Shown here piece by piece: positions 1 to 8,242 of a stretch of 64,000 bases of DNA; the stretch's first letter is position 1, and every line of letters begins with the position of its first letter. Source of the DNA: Solitalea agri. GTDB lineage: Bacteria > Bacteroidota > Bacteroidia > Sphingobacteriales > Sphingobacteriaceae. The DNA lies in NCBI RefSeq assembly GCF_023914155.1, contig NZ_JAMWYS010000003.1:1-64000 (forward strand), read 5' to 3'. Made by a program: the position numbers and the translations under genes. The notes beneath the pieces were generated by a model, which was not told where the DNA came from, searched no databases, and was given only the letters and a program-made list of their open reading frames with translations.

Positions 1-60
1 CTGTATTTTCCTCAAAATACATACTTATAAACTATAGGTAAAACTTATTTTTACACAGCC

Positions 61-95
61 TCGCAAACGCGTGCGAAATATTGCATTGAGTTTTT
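61..95. repeat. REP-like repeat, left copy (GCGTGCGAAATA ... TTGAGTTTTTA)
   Basis: Positions 64-95 read CA(A)ACGCGTGCGAAATA, five variable bases, then TTGAGTTTTTA. The same arrangement recurs in the same orientation at 1611-1642. The G+C-rich half contains short inverted arms (CGCA/TGCG). Its position beside a transposase tail (127-237) suggests a REP-type palindrome of a REP-associated transposase; that link is inference. Confidence 0.55.
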
Positions 96-126
96 ATCCC
101 GATTCTGTCACTCCAACAACACTATA

Positions 127-237
127 TCAACCACTGCTTTCCCCTGCATAATCAATTGCCGAACTGAAATAATATTGATACGGTTCTGTTACAATCAAAG
201 CTTTCACTGGATTTTGATGCGCATAATCCAATTTTTG
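127..237 (-). pseudogene. C-terminal remnant of a REP-associated tyrosine transposase (Y1_Tnp / COG1943)
   Basis: Read on the minus strand, about 36 codons end at a TGA at 127-129 and include HQNPVKALIVTEPYQYYFSS. This matches the well-known tail motif of IS200-like REP-associated transposases (H-Q-N-P-V-K-A-G-I-V ... Y-x-Y-S-S). An in-frame stop lies at 238-240 and no start or catalytic HUH/Tyr region remains, so only the 3' end survives. It sits next to a REP-like repeat, the type of sequence such enzymes act on. The family assignment comes from motif recall, with no database search. Confidence 0.55.
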
Positions 238-348
238 TTATATCTAAACTGTTTATATTTCAAATAACTTAAGCAGCAAAGTCTCTCAATTAGAGACTTT
301 GCTAAACTTTAACTCATTTTAAAATACTTTTTTACATATTATTTATCA

Positions 349-744
349 CTAGGTTAAAAAATACAGCAAAATCATAGACATTATGAAAGCTATAAATCCA
401 CCTATTACAAAAGAAACTACCCAATAACTTTTATATCGTGCATTTTCATTACTATACCTCTTAATAATATCCAAAAATTTATTAGGACGTTCAATATTAA
501 AGTATAATAGTATATAAATTAATAATGCTACTGCTAATAATAGTGGCATTGTCATTCCAATAATAGTTTTTGGAACATATTTATTTAAATTAACCAATCT
601 TAGGAAAACAAGAGGACTTAAGAAATAAAAAAACAAAGAAGCAGAGACCATTAATACAGCAGAGACTATTGAATTCTCATATGGTTTTCCTCTTTTTAAA
701 AAGAAGTGAAACAAATAAAAACAACTATATTTAATAAAGTTCAT
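349..744 (-). CDS. small multi-pass membrane protein, possible immunity partner
   Basis: 131 residues, not a family I recognise. Three hydrophobic spans are visible (about residues 28-50, 62-83 and 109-130), with a charged stretch PNKFLDIIKRYSNENARYK before the last one, so an inner-membrane protein is likely. It starts with ATG only 6 bp after the stop of the upstream 246-residue Rhs-type gene, so the two are probably co-transcribed. In Rhs and other polymorphic toxin loci the gene directly behind a C-terminal tip usually encodes immunity, and a membrane protein would suit a membrane-acting tip. That role is inferred from position only. Confidence 0.6.
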   Translation of the reverse strand: MNFIKYSCFYLFHFFLKRGKPYENSIVSAVLMVSASLFFYFLSPLVFLRLVNLNKYVPKTIIGMTMPLLLAVALLIYILLYFNIERPNKFLDIIKRYSNENARYKSYWVVSFVIGGFIAFIMSMILLYFLT

Positions 745-750
745 AAAATA

Positions 751-1491
751 TTAGTTATAAATGGTTTGATTTAGGTATTCATTTTTTAAACCATCTAAAG
801 CACCTGACATGTCTGCTACAGCGTAGATTCCTACCCCAACCATAAAGACTGGATTTACAATTGTTACAGCAGAGAAAAACACCCCTACACCAAAGTCTAC
901 CAAATCCCTTGTTTTTATTTCCTGTCCAGTTAAAGCTTTTGAAGCGAGAGCCGCACCACTAACTACAACTCCAGCCCAACCAAGTTTTTGAGAAAATTTT
1001 CCAAAACTACCATCAAAAATCTTTTTTGCAGCATATGCATCCGCAAGATTTAAAGTACGTCTAAAAGTTTGCCCAATTTCGTTATAAGTTGCAATTTGAA
1101 CTCCACTTGCTATTAGACCGGTGGTGCCCAACAAAGCATTTGTAAAATTGACAAGGCCATTTATGTCGACTCCCTCGTAAGCATTATCGGTAACTAAGTT
1201 AAAAGTAGTATATAATAGCTCCCCATTTGTATCATACTGTTCTGTTTTTAATATATAATCATTCGCCCTTTTATTACTTTCAAACTCTGCAATAGCTTTT
1301 TCATGAATTAACTTCTCTCCTAAATCTAAGAATGACCTGGTTTCTCCATTTCCAAAGTCAACTCCAGCACCTAATTTCCTTAGTTTAGCCATGCGCATTA
1401 ACAAGGAGTTGGATAGTCCACCGCCACTAGAACCCGATCCTTCTAATACTTCATTCATATAACGCCCAGTATCTCCAAACACCATAAACAT
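751..1491 (-). CDS. orphan Rhs-type C-terminal (tip) protein
   Basis: 246 residues. The C-terminal third is glycine-rich and hydrophobic (about residues 165-235: GWAGVVVSGAALASKAL, then FFSAVTIVNPVFMVGVGIYA), the style of the tip region of Bacteroidota Rhs/YD-repeat proteins. There is no signal peptide and there are no YD repeats. The ATG at 1491 lies inside the end of an older Rhs C-terminus read in another frame (stop at 1451-1453); AGGAG stands immediately upstream and an in-frame TAG precedes it, so this is a free-standing orphan cassette. A small membrane protein follows after 6 bp. Activity is unknown and no nuclease or ADP-ribosyltransferase motif was seen. Confidence 0.55.
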   Translation of the reverse strand: MFMVFGDTGRYMNEVLEGSGSSGGGLSNSLLMRMAKLRKLGAGVDFGNGETRSFLDLGEKLIHEKAIAEFESNKRANDYILKTEQYDTNGELLYTTFNLVTDNAYEGVDINGLVNFTNALLGTTGLIASGVQIATYNEIGQTFRRTLNLADAYAAKKIFDGSFGKFSQKLGWAGVVVSGAALASKALTGQEIKTRDLVDFGVGVFFSAVTIVNPVFMVGVGIYAVADMSGALDGLKNEYLNQTIYN

Positions 1492-1610
1492 CTCCTAGGA
1501 AATATACCCCGGAAATGCCCCAGCGAATAAGTCCTCCAAATGTTCCAATAGCTCCCATTGTCACATCAAGAGCAGCTTTACCTGTTACCCCCCAAGCTCG
1601 TGCGCGTTTG
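1451..1610 (-). pseudogene. truncated C-terminus of an Rhs / YD-repeat protein
   Basis: Minus-strand frame ending in TGA at 1451-1453. It encodes about 50 residues including AWGVTGKAALDVTMGAIGTF and GISGVYFLGDVYG, closely resembling the common C-terminal tail of Bacteroidota Rhs-repeat proteins. It has no start codon: the frame runs straight into the REP-like repeat at 1611-1642, where the rest of the gene is lost. Its last 41 bp overlap the orphan tip gene in a different frame. This is a remnant of a larger rhs gene, not a functional product. Confidence 0.5.
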
Positions 1611-1642
1611 CAACGCGTGCGAAATAACTCCTTGAGTTTTTA
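1608..1642. repeat. REP-like repeat, right copy
   Basis: Positions 1611-1642 match 64-95 apart from the five-base middle and one indel: CAACGCGTGCGAAATA, then TTGAGTTTTTA. The extended G+C-rich half has a perfect inverted repeat CGCGTT/AACGCG around TGC (1603-1617). The two copies bracket the Rhs-type cassette. The following stretch 1643-1865 shows no gene I can support. Confidence 0.55.
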
Positions 1643-1865
1643 ACTCAATTCTACCCTTATTGATTTTATATTTATCAATCATCGGCAATAGGCAATTACC
1701 TTCGAGGTGGTTTTGTTGTTTTTACCCATCTTCAATAACAATTTAACAACATTGGTTATTTTCAGACTAAACATTCCCTTGTCGCGACAGCCACCGAAAA
1801 AAGTCGTTTAAAGCCATTCTCAAAAACTAATTTATTACAGAAATTAGAAAGAAAGAACGACTAAA

Positions 1866-2312
1866 ATGAAAACAATTTTTGAACAGTCAACAAGAGATGA
1901 ATTGATAAACAGAATAAATGCTATCAATGAGTACAGTACTCCTCAATGGGGTAAGATGAATGTTTATCAGATGTTTAAACACTGTACATTAGTTGAGGAA
2001 ATGTTTTTACGCAACAAATACTATAAACGTGTTTTAATTGGACGAATTATTGGCCAAAAAGCGTTAAAGAACATGCTGAAAGATGACCAACCAATGATGC
2101 AGAATGCTCCTACGGCTGCAGATTTTAAAGTAATTGAAATTCAAGGAAATACTGAAGAAGAAAGAACCAAGTGGATCTCACTCATTAAAGAGTATGAACA
2201 TTTTTCAAACCCCTTCTATGTGCATTGGTTCTTCGGAAAAATGACGCGGGAACAAATTGGATATTTTGTTTATAAACACTCTGATCATCATTTAAGACAG
2301 TTCAATAGTTGA
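1866..2312 (+). CDS. DUF1569 / DinB-like protein
   Basis: 148 residues, with the overall look of the DUF1569 family, a DinB-type four-helix bundle. Visible landmarks are the N-terminal PQWGKMNVYQMFKHC segment, whose His sits where the fold usually places a metal ligand, and the C-terminal HSDHHLRQF motif, which supplies the other His ligands. DinB-like proteins are cytoplasmic and often metal-dependent, but this family has no assigned reaction. It stands alone, separated by about 370 bp of gene-free sequence from the Rhs remnants. The ATG start is the only one consistent with full family length. Confidence 0.7.
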   Translation: MKTIFEQSTRDELINRINAINEYSTPQWGKMNVYQMFKHCTLVEEMFLRNKYYKRVLIGRIIGQKALKNMLKDDQPMMQNAPTAADFKVIEIQGNTEEERTKWISLIKEYEHFSNPFYVHWFFGKMTREQIGYFVYKHSDHHLRQFNS

Positions 2313-2388
2313 TTTAGAAATTTTCCTATCTGAATGCTATAACAATAACCTTACATAACTAACATAATTATCTACCATTACAATTTTA

Positions 2389-2396
2389 TATTTTTG
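2389..2396 (+). promoter_or_regulatory. candidate -7 box (TAnnTTTG) for the lipoprotein/SCO/cytochrome group
   Basis: TATTTTTG matches the Bacteroidota -7 consensus TAnnTTTG exactly and lies 66 bp before the first ATG of the group. No clear TTTG -33 box is seen at the usual distance. Confidence 0.4.
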
Positions 2397-2462
2397 CTTC
2401 GCTCAATTTACTTCATTGATCATAAGAGGTAATTCAGCAATAACATTTATAAATAGTCCTTC

Positions 2463-2933
2463 ATGAAAAAAATAACTTCTTTATTAACAGTTTGTATTAT
2501 GCTTGCCTTGATTTCTTGTGGCAGCCAAAAGAAAAAAGAGCAGGAACAAGAAAAAAATCTTTTTTCTGAAAGTATGGCACTTCACGATGAGGTAATGCCT
2601 AAACAGGAAGAGCTTTTTTCGCTAAAAAACAAGATCAACACTTTAGGTACTAAGATGGACAGCCTGAAAAAGGCTAATCCAACACTCGATACTTCAGCAT
2701 TAAGAACAACGATTACCGGAATATCCGCTAAAATTGATACCGCCAGCAATCACATGTCTGATTGGATGCATAATTTCACAAGCGACCTCGATGAAAAGTT
2801 TCAAAATAAATCGCACGAAGAAATTATGAACTACCTTAAAAAAGGTAAAGAAGACATCGAAAAAGTAAAACAAGAGTTTAATCAGTCAATTTCAGAAGCA
2901 AAACAATTCATAGATGAGCAAAAAATTAAATAA
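2463..2933 (+). CDS. small coiled-coil lipoprotein
   Basis: 156 residues. A signal peptide with lipobox LISC (Cys19) predicts a lipid-anchored envelope protein. The mature part is charged and largely helical, with heptad-like stretches around residues 45-75 and 105-150, so a periplasmic coiled coil is likely. No enzyme motif is visible. Its last 20 bp overlap the start of the SCO-family gene, which indicates translational coupling with the SCO/cytochrome c pair. Function is unknown; a structural or assembly role near respiratory copper proteins is only suggested by the neighbours. Confidence 0.75.
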   Translation: MKKITSLLTVCIMLALISCGSQKKKEQEQEKNLFSESMALHDEVMPKQEELFSLKNKINTLGTKMDSLKKANPTLDTSALRTTITGISAKIDTASNHMSDWMHNFTSDLDEKFQNKSHEEIMNYLKKGKEDIEKVKQEFNQSISEAKQFIDEQKIK

Positions 2934-3573
2934 CCTTTTCCTGCTAACTTTTTTTGCCTTATTATCAACTACAATTGCATGTAATACCAGCAATGAAAAG
3001 CTTCCTATTTTGGGTCGTCGTGAAGCAGTGAAAAAAGTAGTGAATGGCAAAGAGGTTATCGACACAGTTTATCAAAGTATTCAATCATTTCGTTTTGTAA
3101 ACCAAGACAGCCAATGGGTTAGCAATGATACGTTTAAAGATAAAATCTATGTAGCTGACTTTTTCTTTACGTCGTGCCCTACAATTTGCCCTATCATGAA
3201 GAAGAATATGTTGGTGGTGTACAACAAGCTCAAAGGAAACCCTCATTTCGGTATTATCTCACACAGCATTGATCCTCGCCATGATTCGGTATCTGTATTG
3301 AAAAAATTTGCTCACAAGTTAGGGGTTGACGATACACAATGGAACTTTGTAACCGGAAACCGTGACTCTATTTATGCTTTGGCAGAAAACAGTTATTTAA
3401 CTGTTGCCAAAGAAGATCAGAACGCTCCTGGAGGTATTGTGCATCAAGGCGCCTTTATCCTAATCGATAAAAATCGTCATATCAGAGGGGTTTATAATGG
3501 TACAAATACGGATGAAGTTGAAAAGATGATTCTCGACATTGAAAATCTTTTAAACGAAGACGAGAAAAAGTAG
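2914..3573 (+). CDS. SCO1/SenC family copper chaperone (lipoprotein)
   Basis: 219 residues. The lipobox is TIAC (Cys23), followed by a thioredoxin-fold SCO domain. The copper-binding CxxxC motif is seen at Cys88 and Cys92 (FFTSCPTICPIMKK) and the distal His ligand at His177 (GGIVHQGAF). SCO proteins deliver copper to the CuA centre of cytochrome oxidase or act as thiol reductases in the periplasm. It overlaps the upstream lipoprotein gene by 20 bp and is followed after 28 bp by a c-type cytochrome, so the three form a respiration-related operon. Confidence 0.9.
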   Translation: MSKKLNNLFLLTFFALLSTTIACNTSNEKLPILGRREAVKKVVNGKEVIDTVYQSIQSFRFVNQDSQWVSNDTFKDKIYVADFFFTSCPTICPIMKKNMLVVYNKLKGNPHFGIISHSIDPRHDSVSVLKKFAHKLGVDDTQWNFVTGNRDSIYALAENSYLTVAKEDQNAPGGIVHQGAFILIDKNRHIRGVYNGTNTDEVEKMILDIENLLNEDEKK

Positions 3574-3601
3574 AACACTTCTGTTAAAATTTAAACTCCC
3601 G

Positions 3602-4021
3602 ATGAAGAAAACAGCTTTTGTAGTACTGCTTTTATCAGCCTTTGTCGCTGGATTGGTAGCCTGTTCCAACCCTAAAGAGATAAAAGAAAAACAATATTAT
3701 TCGGAAGGGTTGTATTTATACCAGAAATATTGCCAGAATTGTCATATGGATAACGGTCAGGGTTTAGGTCAGCTGATTCCACCTTTGGCTGCCTCTGATT
3801 ATTTACAACAAAATACTTCAGAACTGGCCTGCATAATCAAAAACGGAAAAAAGGGTAAGATAACCGTTAATGGAAAAGAGTATGAAGGAATAATGCCCGC
3901 TAACAACTTAAGCACCATTGAGATAGCCGAAATTATCACCTACATTACTAATACATGGGGCAATAAACTTCCAACGTATTCTATAAAACAAGTGGAAGAA
4001 GACTTAAAAAAGTGCCCTTAA
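3602..4021 (+). CDS. c-type cytochrome lipoprotein
   Basis: 139 residues with lipobox LVAC (Cys21). One haem-binding motif CQNCH is at residues 44-48, and Met98 in EGIMPANN is the probable sixth ligand. This is the cytochrome c class I / cbb3-subunit-like fold. It would be membrane anchored and periplasmic, shuttling or accepting electrons. It is the last gene of the lipoprotein/SCO/cytochrome group. The rnpB promoter follows within 10 bp of its stop, and no terminator separates the two. Confidence 0.9.
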   Translation: MKKTAFVVLLLSAFVAGLVACSNPKEIKEKQYYSEGLYLYQKYCQNCHMDNGQGLGQLIPPLAASDYLQQNTSELACIIKNGKKGKITVNGKEYEGIMPANNLSTIEIAEIITYITNTWGNKLPTYSIKQVEEDLKKCP

Positions 4022-4025
4022 TTTA

Positions 4026-4033
4026 TAATTTTG
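4026..4033 (+). promoter_or_regulatory. candidate rnpB promoter -7 box
   Basis: TAATTTTG fits TAnnTTTG and ends 3 nt before the inferred 5' end of RNase P RNA (about 4036), the expected distance from the start point. It lies directly behind the stop codon of the cytochrome gene. Confidence 0.5.
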
Positions 4034-4035
4034 CA

Positions 4036-4460
4036 ATGCAAACTGGTCTGTCGCTAGTTCCCTTCTGATAACTATCGGAATGGGAAGAGAGGAAAGTCCG
4101 GGCAACATAGAGCATCCTGCTTCCTAACGGGAAGGACTTATCCTGACTAATAATCAGGATAGGGACAGAAAGTGCCACAGAGAATATACCGCCTTGTCCC
4201 GATAGCTATCGGGACGGGGTAAGGGTGAAAACGTGAGGTAAGAGCTCACGGCTTTGTCGGGCGATCGGCATCGCGGTAAACCTCAGGAGTTGAAAGACCA
4301 AATAAATCTCGATCTAGGAATTGCTCGTTCCTTGATGCTTTTAGCATCTGTCGGGAAGGGTAGGTTGCTAGAGCCAATTGGCGACGATTGGCCCAGATAA
4401 ATGACAGATAATTCCGAAATGTATTTCGGAAGAAACAGAACCCGGCTTACACGTTTGCAT
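4036..4460 (+). ncRNA. rnpB: RNase P RNA (bacterial type A)
   Basis: Catalytic RNA that removes 5' leaders from tRNA precursors. The conserved segments appear in order: GAGGAAAGTCCGGGC (4090-4104), ACAGAAA near 4166, the GGTAAGGGTGAAA region, GAGGTAAGAGCTCACGG, and the 3' ACAGAACCCGGCTTA (4435-4449). The ends pair as helix P1: ATGCAAAC at 4036-4043 with GTTTGCAT at 4453-4460. A perfect 20-nt palindrome (4195-4214, GTCCCGATAG and its complement) forms an extra-stable peripheral hairpin. A run of Ts follows the 3' end. Confidence 0.95.
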
Positions 4461-4472
4461 TTTTTTATTTAA

Positions 4473-4514
4473 AACCCCACAATTATTATTTTGAATAGTT
4501 GTGGGGTTTTTTAT
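4473..4514 (+). terminator. Rho-independent terminator after rnpB
   Basis: AACCCCACAA (4473-4482) pairs with TTGTGGGGTT (4499-4508), a 10-bp stem with 16-nt loop, followed by TTTT. Because an upstream in-frame ATG at 4491 lies in this loop, the regulator gene downstream more likely starts at 4524. Confidence 0.8.
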
Positions 4515-4523
4515 ATTTACCGT

Positions 4524-5900
4524 ATGGCAAAACTACTAATCGTTGACGATGAGCGCAGTATACGTAATACCTTGCGCGAAATTCTTGAGTATGAGAACTA
4601 CGAAGTTGATGATACCGACAACGGTATAACTGCCCTCGATCTAATTGCTAAAAACAACTATGACCTGGTTCTGTGTGACATCAAGATGAACAAAATGGAC
4701 GGGTTGGAAGTGTTAACACGCTCTCAACAAACTAATCCCGATCTACCTTTTATCATGATTTCTGGGCACGGCACTGTGGAAACAGCTGTTGAAGCAAGTA
4801 AAAAAGGGGCCTTCGATTTTATCTCTAAACCTCCTGACCTTAACCGGTTACTTATTACAGTTAGAAATGCACTTGACCGTGGAGCCTTAGCCACAGAAAC
4901 CCGGGTATTAAAGAAAAAAGTTTCTAAAACCCGCGAAATCCTGGGCTTTTCTCCTGCTATCCAAAAAATCAAAGAAACTATTGAAAGAGTTGCCCCTACA
5001 GATGCCCGTGTCTTAGTTACGGGTCCCAATGGTAGTGGTAAAGAGTTGGTAGCTCGCTGGGTCCATGAAAAAAGCAATCGCTCTGGCAGTGCAATTATTG
5101 AAGTTAACTGTGCTGCTATTCCGTCTGAACTGATAGAAAGCGAATTATTTGGTCACGAAAAAGGATCCTTTACTTCTGCTATTAAGCAACGTATCGGAAA
5201 GTTTGAGTCAGCGCATGGCGGAACACTTTTCCTGGACGAGATTGGTGATATGAGCCTCTCTGCGCAGGCCAAAGTGTTAAGGGCCTTACAGGAAAATAAA
5301 ATTACCCGAGTAGGTGGCGAACGTGAAATTGAAGTGGATGTACGTGTAATTGCAGCAACCAACAAAGACCTTTTGAAAGAAATAGAAAAAGGCAATTTTC
5401 GTCTAGATCTTTATCACCGCTTAAGTGTAATTATTATCAATGTACCCCCATTAAAAGAGCGTAAAGGTGATATAAGTTTAATTGCAGAAAATTTCCTTGA
5501 AGAAATATGTGATGATTACGGAATGCCGGTTAAACAGCTAACTAAAGAAGCGTTAAAAGCTTTGGAAAGTTTGGAATGGTCCGGTAATATCCGTGAACTG
5601 CATAATATGATTGAGCGATTAATAATTATGAGTGATAAGGTAATCACGGATAAAGAAGTGCATCTTTTTTCTCACTCTCCTCAATCATCGGGAACAAAAG
5701 AGAAAGGTTTTGATTTTGAAAACTTTACCAAATTTCAGGAATTTAAAGACCATATCGAAAAGCAATTTATCAAGCATAAATTGGAAAAAAACAACTGGAA
5801 TGTATCAAAAACTGCTGATGAAATAGATATACAACGAAGTCATTTGTATAGTAAAATAGAAAAATTCGGCCTTAAGCGGGAAGAAATTGGTGTTAATTGA
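4524..5900 (+). CDS. NtrC/AtoC-type sigma-54-dependent response regulator
   Basis: 458 residues from ATG 4524. Domain order is receiver (about 1-120; phosphoacceptor Asp52 in LVLCDIKM), AAA+ sigma-54 activator (about 140-370; Walker A GPNGSGKE, Walker B GGTLFLDEIGD), and a C-terminal Fis-type helix-turn-helix (NVSKTADEIDIQRSHLYSKI). The sigma-54 contact loop, usually GAFTGA, reads GSFTSA here. No cognate kinase is adjacent, so it may be an orphan or pair with a distant kinase. An in-frame ATG at 4491 was rejected because it lies inside the rnpB terminator. Confidence 0.9.
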   Translation: MAKLLIVDDERSIRNTLREILEYENYEVDDTDNGITALDLIAKNNYDLVLCDIKMNKMDGLEVLTRSQQTNPDLPFIMISGHGTVETAVEASKKGAFDFISKPPDLNRLLITVRNALDRGALATETRVLKKKVSKTREILGFSPAIQKIKETIERVAPTDARVLVTGPNGSGKELVARWVHEKSNRSGSAIIEVNCAAIPSELIESELFGHEKGSFTSAIKQRIGKFESAHGGTLFLDEIGDMSLSAQAKVLRALQENKITRVGGEREIEVDVRVIAATNKDLLKEIEKGNFRLDLYHRLSVIIINVPPLKERKGDISLIAENFLEEICDDYGMPVKQLTKEALKALESLEWSGNIRELHNMIERLIIMSDKVITDKEVHLFSHSPQSSGTKEKGFDFENFTKFQEFKDHIEKQFIKHKLEKNNWNVSKTADEIDIQRSHLYSKIEKFGLKREEIGVN

Positions 5901-5926
5901 TTATCGATTTTCTAATTACTTAAATT

Positions 5927-5955
5927 AAAAAGCAGGGTAAATCTCTGCTTTTTTA
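5927..5955 (+). terminator. terminator after the NtrC-like gene
   Basis: AAAAGCAG (5927-5934) pairs with CTGCTTTT (5945-5952), followed by TT. The rest of the 490-bp gap to glmS holds only AT-rich sequence and the glmS promoter candidate. Confidence 0.65.
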
Positions 5956-6255
5956 ATTACAAATCATCAATGTTTAGTTAGCACTATTGCTATTTTAGCA
6001 AAATAACAACCTTTTTCCTACAAATAATCAAAACAACCTAAAGGGTTAATTTTACAGCTCGATTTTTTAATGTTTAATAACTATTTTAAACTTTTAATTA
6101 AAAAAATTAAAAAAATTTGAAGTATAGCATAAAAATTAGCAATAATTCACAATAATACATTGCCATTTTGATATTCTTTTAATCGAAAGAAAAAGACATT
6201 CGCATTTCTCAATCTTATCTCCTAAAAAGCTTTTCGTCAACCATCTTTAAAAAAA

Positions 6256-6263
6256 TAATTTTG
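6256..6263 (+). promoter_or_regulatory. candidate glmS -7 box
   Basis: TAATTTTG fits TAnnTTTG and would give a leader of about 120 nt before glmS. No glmS-ribozyme-like structure was recognised in the leader. Confidence 0.35.
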
Positions 6264-6390
6264 CACTGATTAATGGCATATACATTGTGTCTCATTTTTG
6301 TTCTAAAAAGTTTTCAGATGGTCAACTTTTTACTGATTATCTGATATGAGTTCACCTTGCAACAACCTAATCCCTTAAAACTTTAGAATT

Positions 6391-8226
6391 ATGTGTGGAA
6401 TTATCGCTTATGTTGGACGCCAACAGGCACTACCTATTTTAATCAATGGTCTTAAACGCCTTGAATATCGTGGTTATGACAGCGCAGGCGTTGCTGTAAT
6501 GAATCCGAATTTAACTATTTACAAGAAAAAAGGTAAAGTAATTAATCTTGAAGAGCACGCCTTAAATAATAAAATTGATAGTACAATCGGTATGGGGCAT
6601 ACTCGTTGGGCTACCCATGGAGAACCTTGTGACCGTAACTCACACCCTCATCTTTCGAATAAAAAGGATTTGGCCATTATTCATAACGGTATCATCGAAA
6701 ACTATGCAACCTTAAAACAAGAATTACTAAGTAAAGGTCATGTTTTTGAAAGCGACACAGATAGCGAAGTGTTGATTCACTTCATTGAAGATATACAGGA
6801 AAACCTTGGATGCGCTTTAGAAGAGGCTGTTCGCATTGCTTTAACCAGAGTAACCGGCGCATATGCAATTGTGGTAATGTCTCAAAAGAATCCGGACATG
6901 CTAATTGCCGCCCGTAAAAGTTCACCATTAATTGTTGGTGTTGGAAAAGACGAATTCTTCCTGGCTTCTGATGCTACACCCATTATTCAATACACTAAAC
7001 AGGTCGTATACCTTAAAGACTATGAAGTTGCTGTTATTAAGAACGGAAAACTTACTATTACTGATCTTCAAAACAATATACATGATGCATATATCAAAGA
7101 ACTTGATATAGAATTAGCTGCAATTGAAAAAGGAAATTTTGAGCATTATATGCTGAAAGAAATCTTCGAGCAACCAAAAACAATTCTTGATTGTTTACGT
7201 GGTCGTTTATTGGCTGAAGAAGGTAAAGTTCGTTTAGGTGGTTTACGTGAGTACATTGATCAGTTATGTAATGCGAAACGCATCATTATTATAGCCTGTG
7301 GTACCTCTTTAAATGCAGGAATGGTTGCACGATACCTGTTCCAGGAAATCTGCAGAATTCCGGTTGAAGTGGAATATGCCTCTGAATTTAGATATGGCAG
7401 CCCGGTGGTTCGTGATGGTGATGTGGTAATTGCAATTTCGCAATCGGGTGAGACAGCTGATACACTTGTTGCTATTGAAAAAGCGAAGGAAATGGGCGCT
7501 ATAATTTTAGGTATTTGTAATGTGGTAGGATCGTCAATCCCTCGCGCCTCTCATGCGGGTGTTTACACACATGCTGGAGCTGAAATTGGTGTTGCTAGTA
7601 CAAAAGCGTTTACTGCTCAGCTTACAGTATTATATCTGATCGCCCTACAGGTTGCTAAAGAAAAAGGAACGCTGGATAACGATCGTTTCCGATTGTTATT
7701 AAATGAATTAGATAAAATTCCGGCAAAGGTTCAAACAATCTTAGACAATTCATATCTAACTCAATCACTGGCAAGTTTATATCTCGATGCTCAGAATATG
7801 ATTTACCTTGGTCGTGGCTATAACTTCCCTATTGCCTTGGAAGGTGCATTAAAGATCAAGGAGATTAGTTACATTCATGCCGAAGGTTACCCGGCTGCTG
7901 AAATGAAACACGGTCCTATTGCTTTGATTGATGAGGAAATGCCAGTAGTATTCATAGCTACTAAAGACCACACTTATGAAAAGATCGTTTCTAACATTCA
8001 GGAAGTTAAGGCTCGAAAAGGAAAAGTGATTGCAATTGTAACTGAAGGTGATGAAATGGTTAAATCATTGGCAGATCATGTATTTGAAATTCCAGAAACT
8101 GATGAAATTTTAACTCCATTATTATCGGTAATTCCATTACAATTATTTGCTTATTATACAGGTGTATTGAGAGGATGTAATGTTGATCAGCCTCGAAATC
8201 TAGCTAAATCAGTAACCGTAGAATAA
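6391..8226 (+). CDS. glmS: glutamine-fructose-6-phosphate aminotransferase (isomerizing)
   Basis: 611 residues, full family length. It converts fructose-6-phosphate and glutamine to glucosamine-6-phosphate, the entry step to UDP-GlcNAc for peptidoglycan and lipid A. Cys2 (MCGIIAYVG) is the glutaminase nucleophile, and RLEYRGYDSAG and HTRWATHG follow. Two SIS sugar-isomerase domains lie at about 285-430 and 455-600 (IACGTSLNAG, ISQSGETADT, GRGYNFPIALEGALKIKEISY). The C-terminus NLAKSVTVE is the conserved active-site tail. A DUF4954 gene begins 16 bp later and is probably co-transcribed. Confidence 0.98.
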   Translation: MCGIIAYVGRQQALPILINGLKRLEYRGYDSAGVAVMNPNLTIYKKKGKVINLEEHALNNKIDSTIGMGHTRWATHGEPCDRNSHPHLSNKKDLAIIHNGIIENYATLKQELLSKGHVFESDTDSEVLIHFIEDIQENLGCALEEAVRIALTRVTGAYAIVVMSQKNPDMLIAARKSSPLIVGVGKDEFFLASDATPIIQYTKQVVYLKDYEVAVIKNGKLTITDLQNNIHDAYIKELDIELAAIEKGNFEHYMLKEIFEQPKTILDCLRGRLLAEEGKVRLGGLREYIDQLCNAKRIIIIACGTSLNAGMVARYLFQEICRIPVEVEYASEFRYGSPVVRDGDVVIAISQSGETADTLVAIEKAKEMGAIILGICNVVGSSIPRASHAGVYTHAGAEIGVASTKAFTAQLTVLYLIALQVAKEKGTLDNDRFRLLLNELDKIPAKVQTILDNSYLTQSLASLYLDAQNMIYLGRGYNFPIALEGALKIKEISYIHAEGYPAAEMKHGPIALIDEEMPVVFIATKDHTYEKIVSNIQEVKARKGKVIAIVTEGDEMVKSLADHVFEIPETDEILTPLLSVIPLQLFAYYTGVLRGCNVDQPRNLAKSVTVE

Positions 8227-8242
8227 AAAACAGCTCTCTACT

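Noticed and set aside
4491-4523. Upstream ATG that would lengthen the NtrC-like regulator by 11 residues
   Set aside because: It lies in the loop of the rnpB terminator, and the receiver domain starts naturally at 4524 (MAKLLIVDDE).
6264-6390. glmS ribozyme-like element in the glmS leader
   Set aside because: No glmS ribozyme core pairing or sequence was recognised, and this ribozyme is known mainly from Firmicutes.
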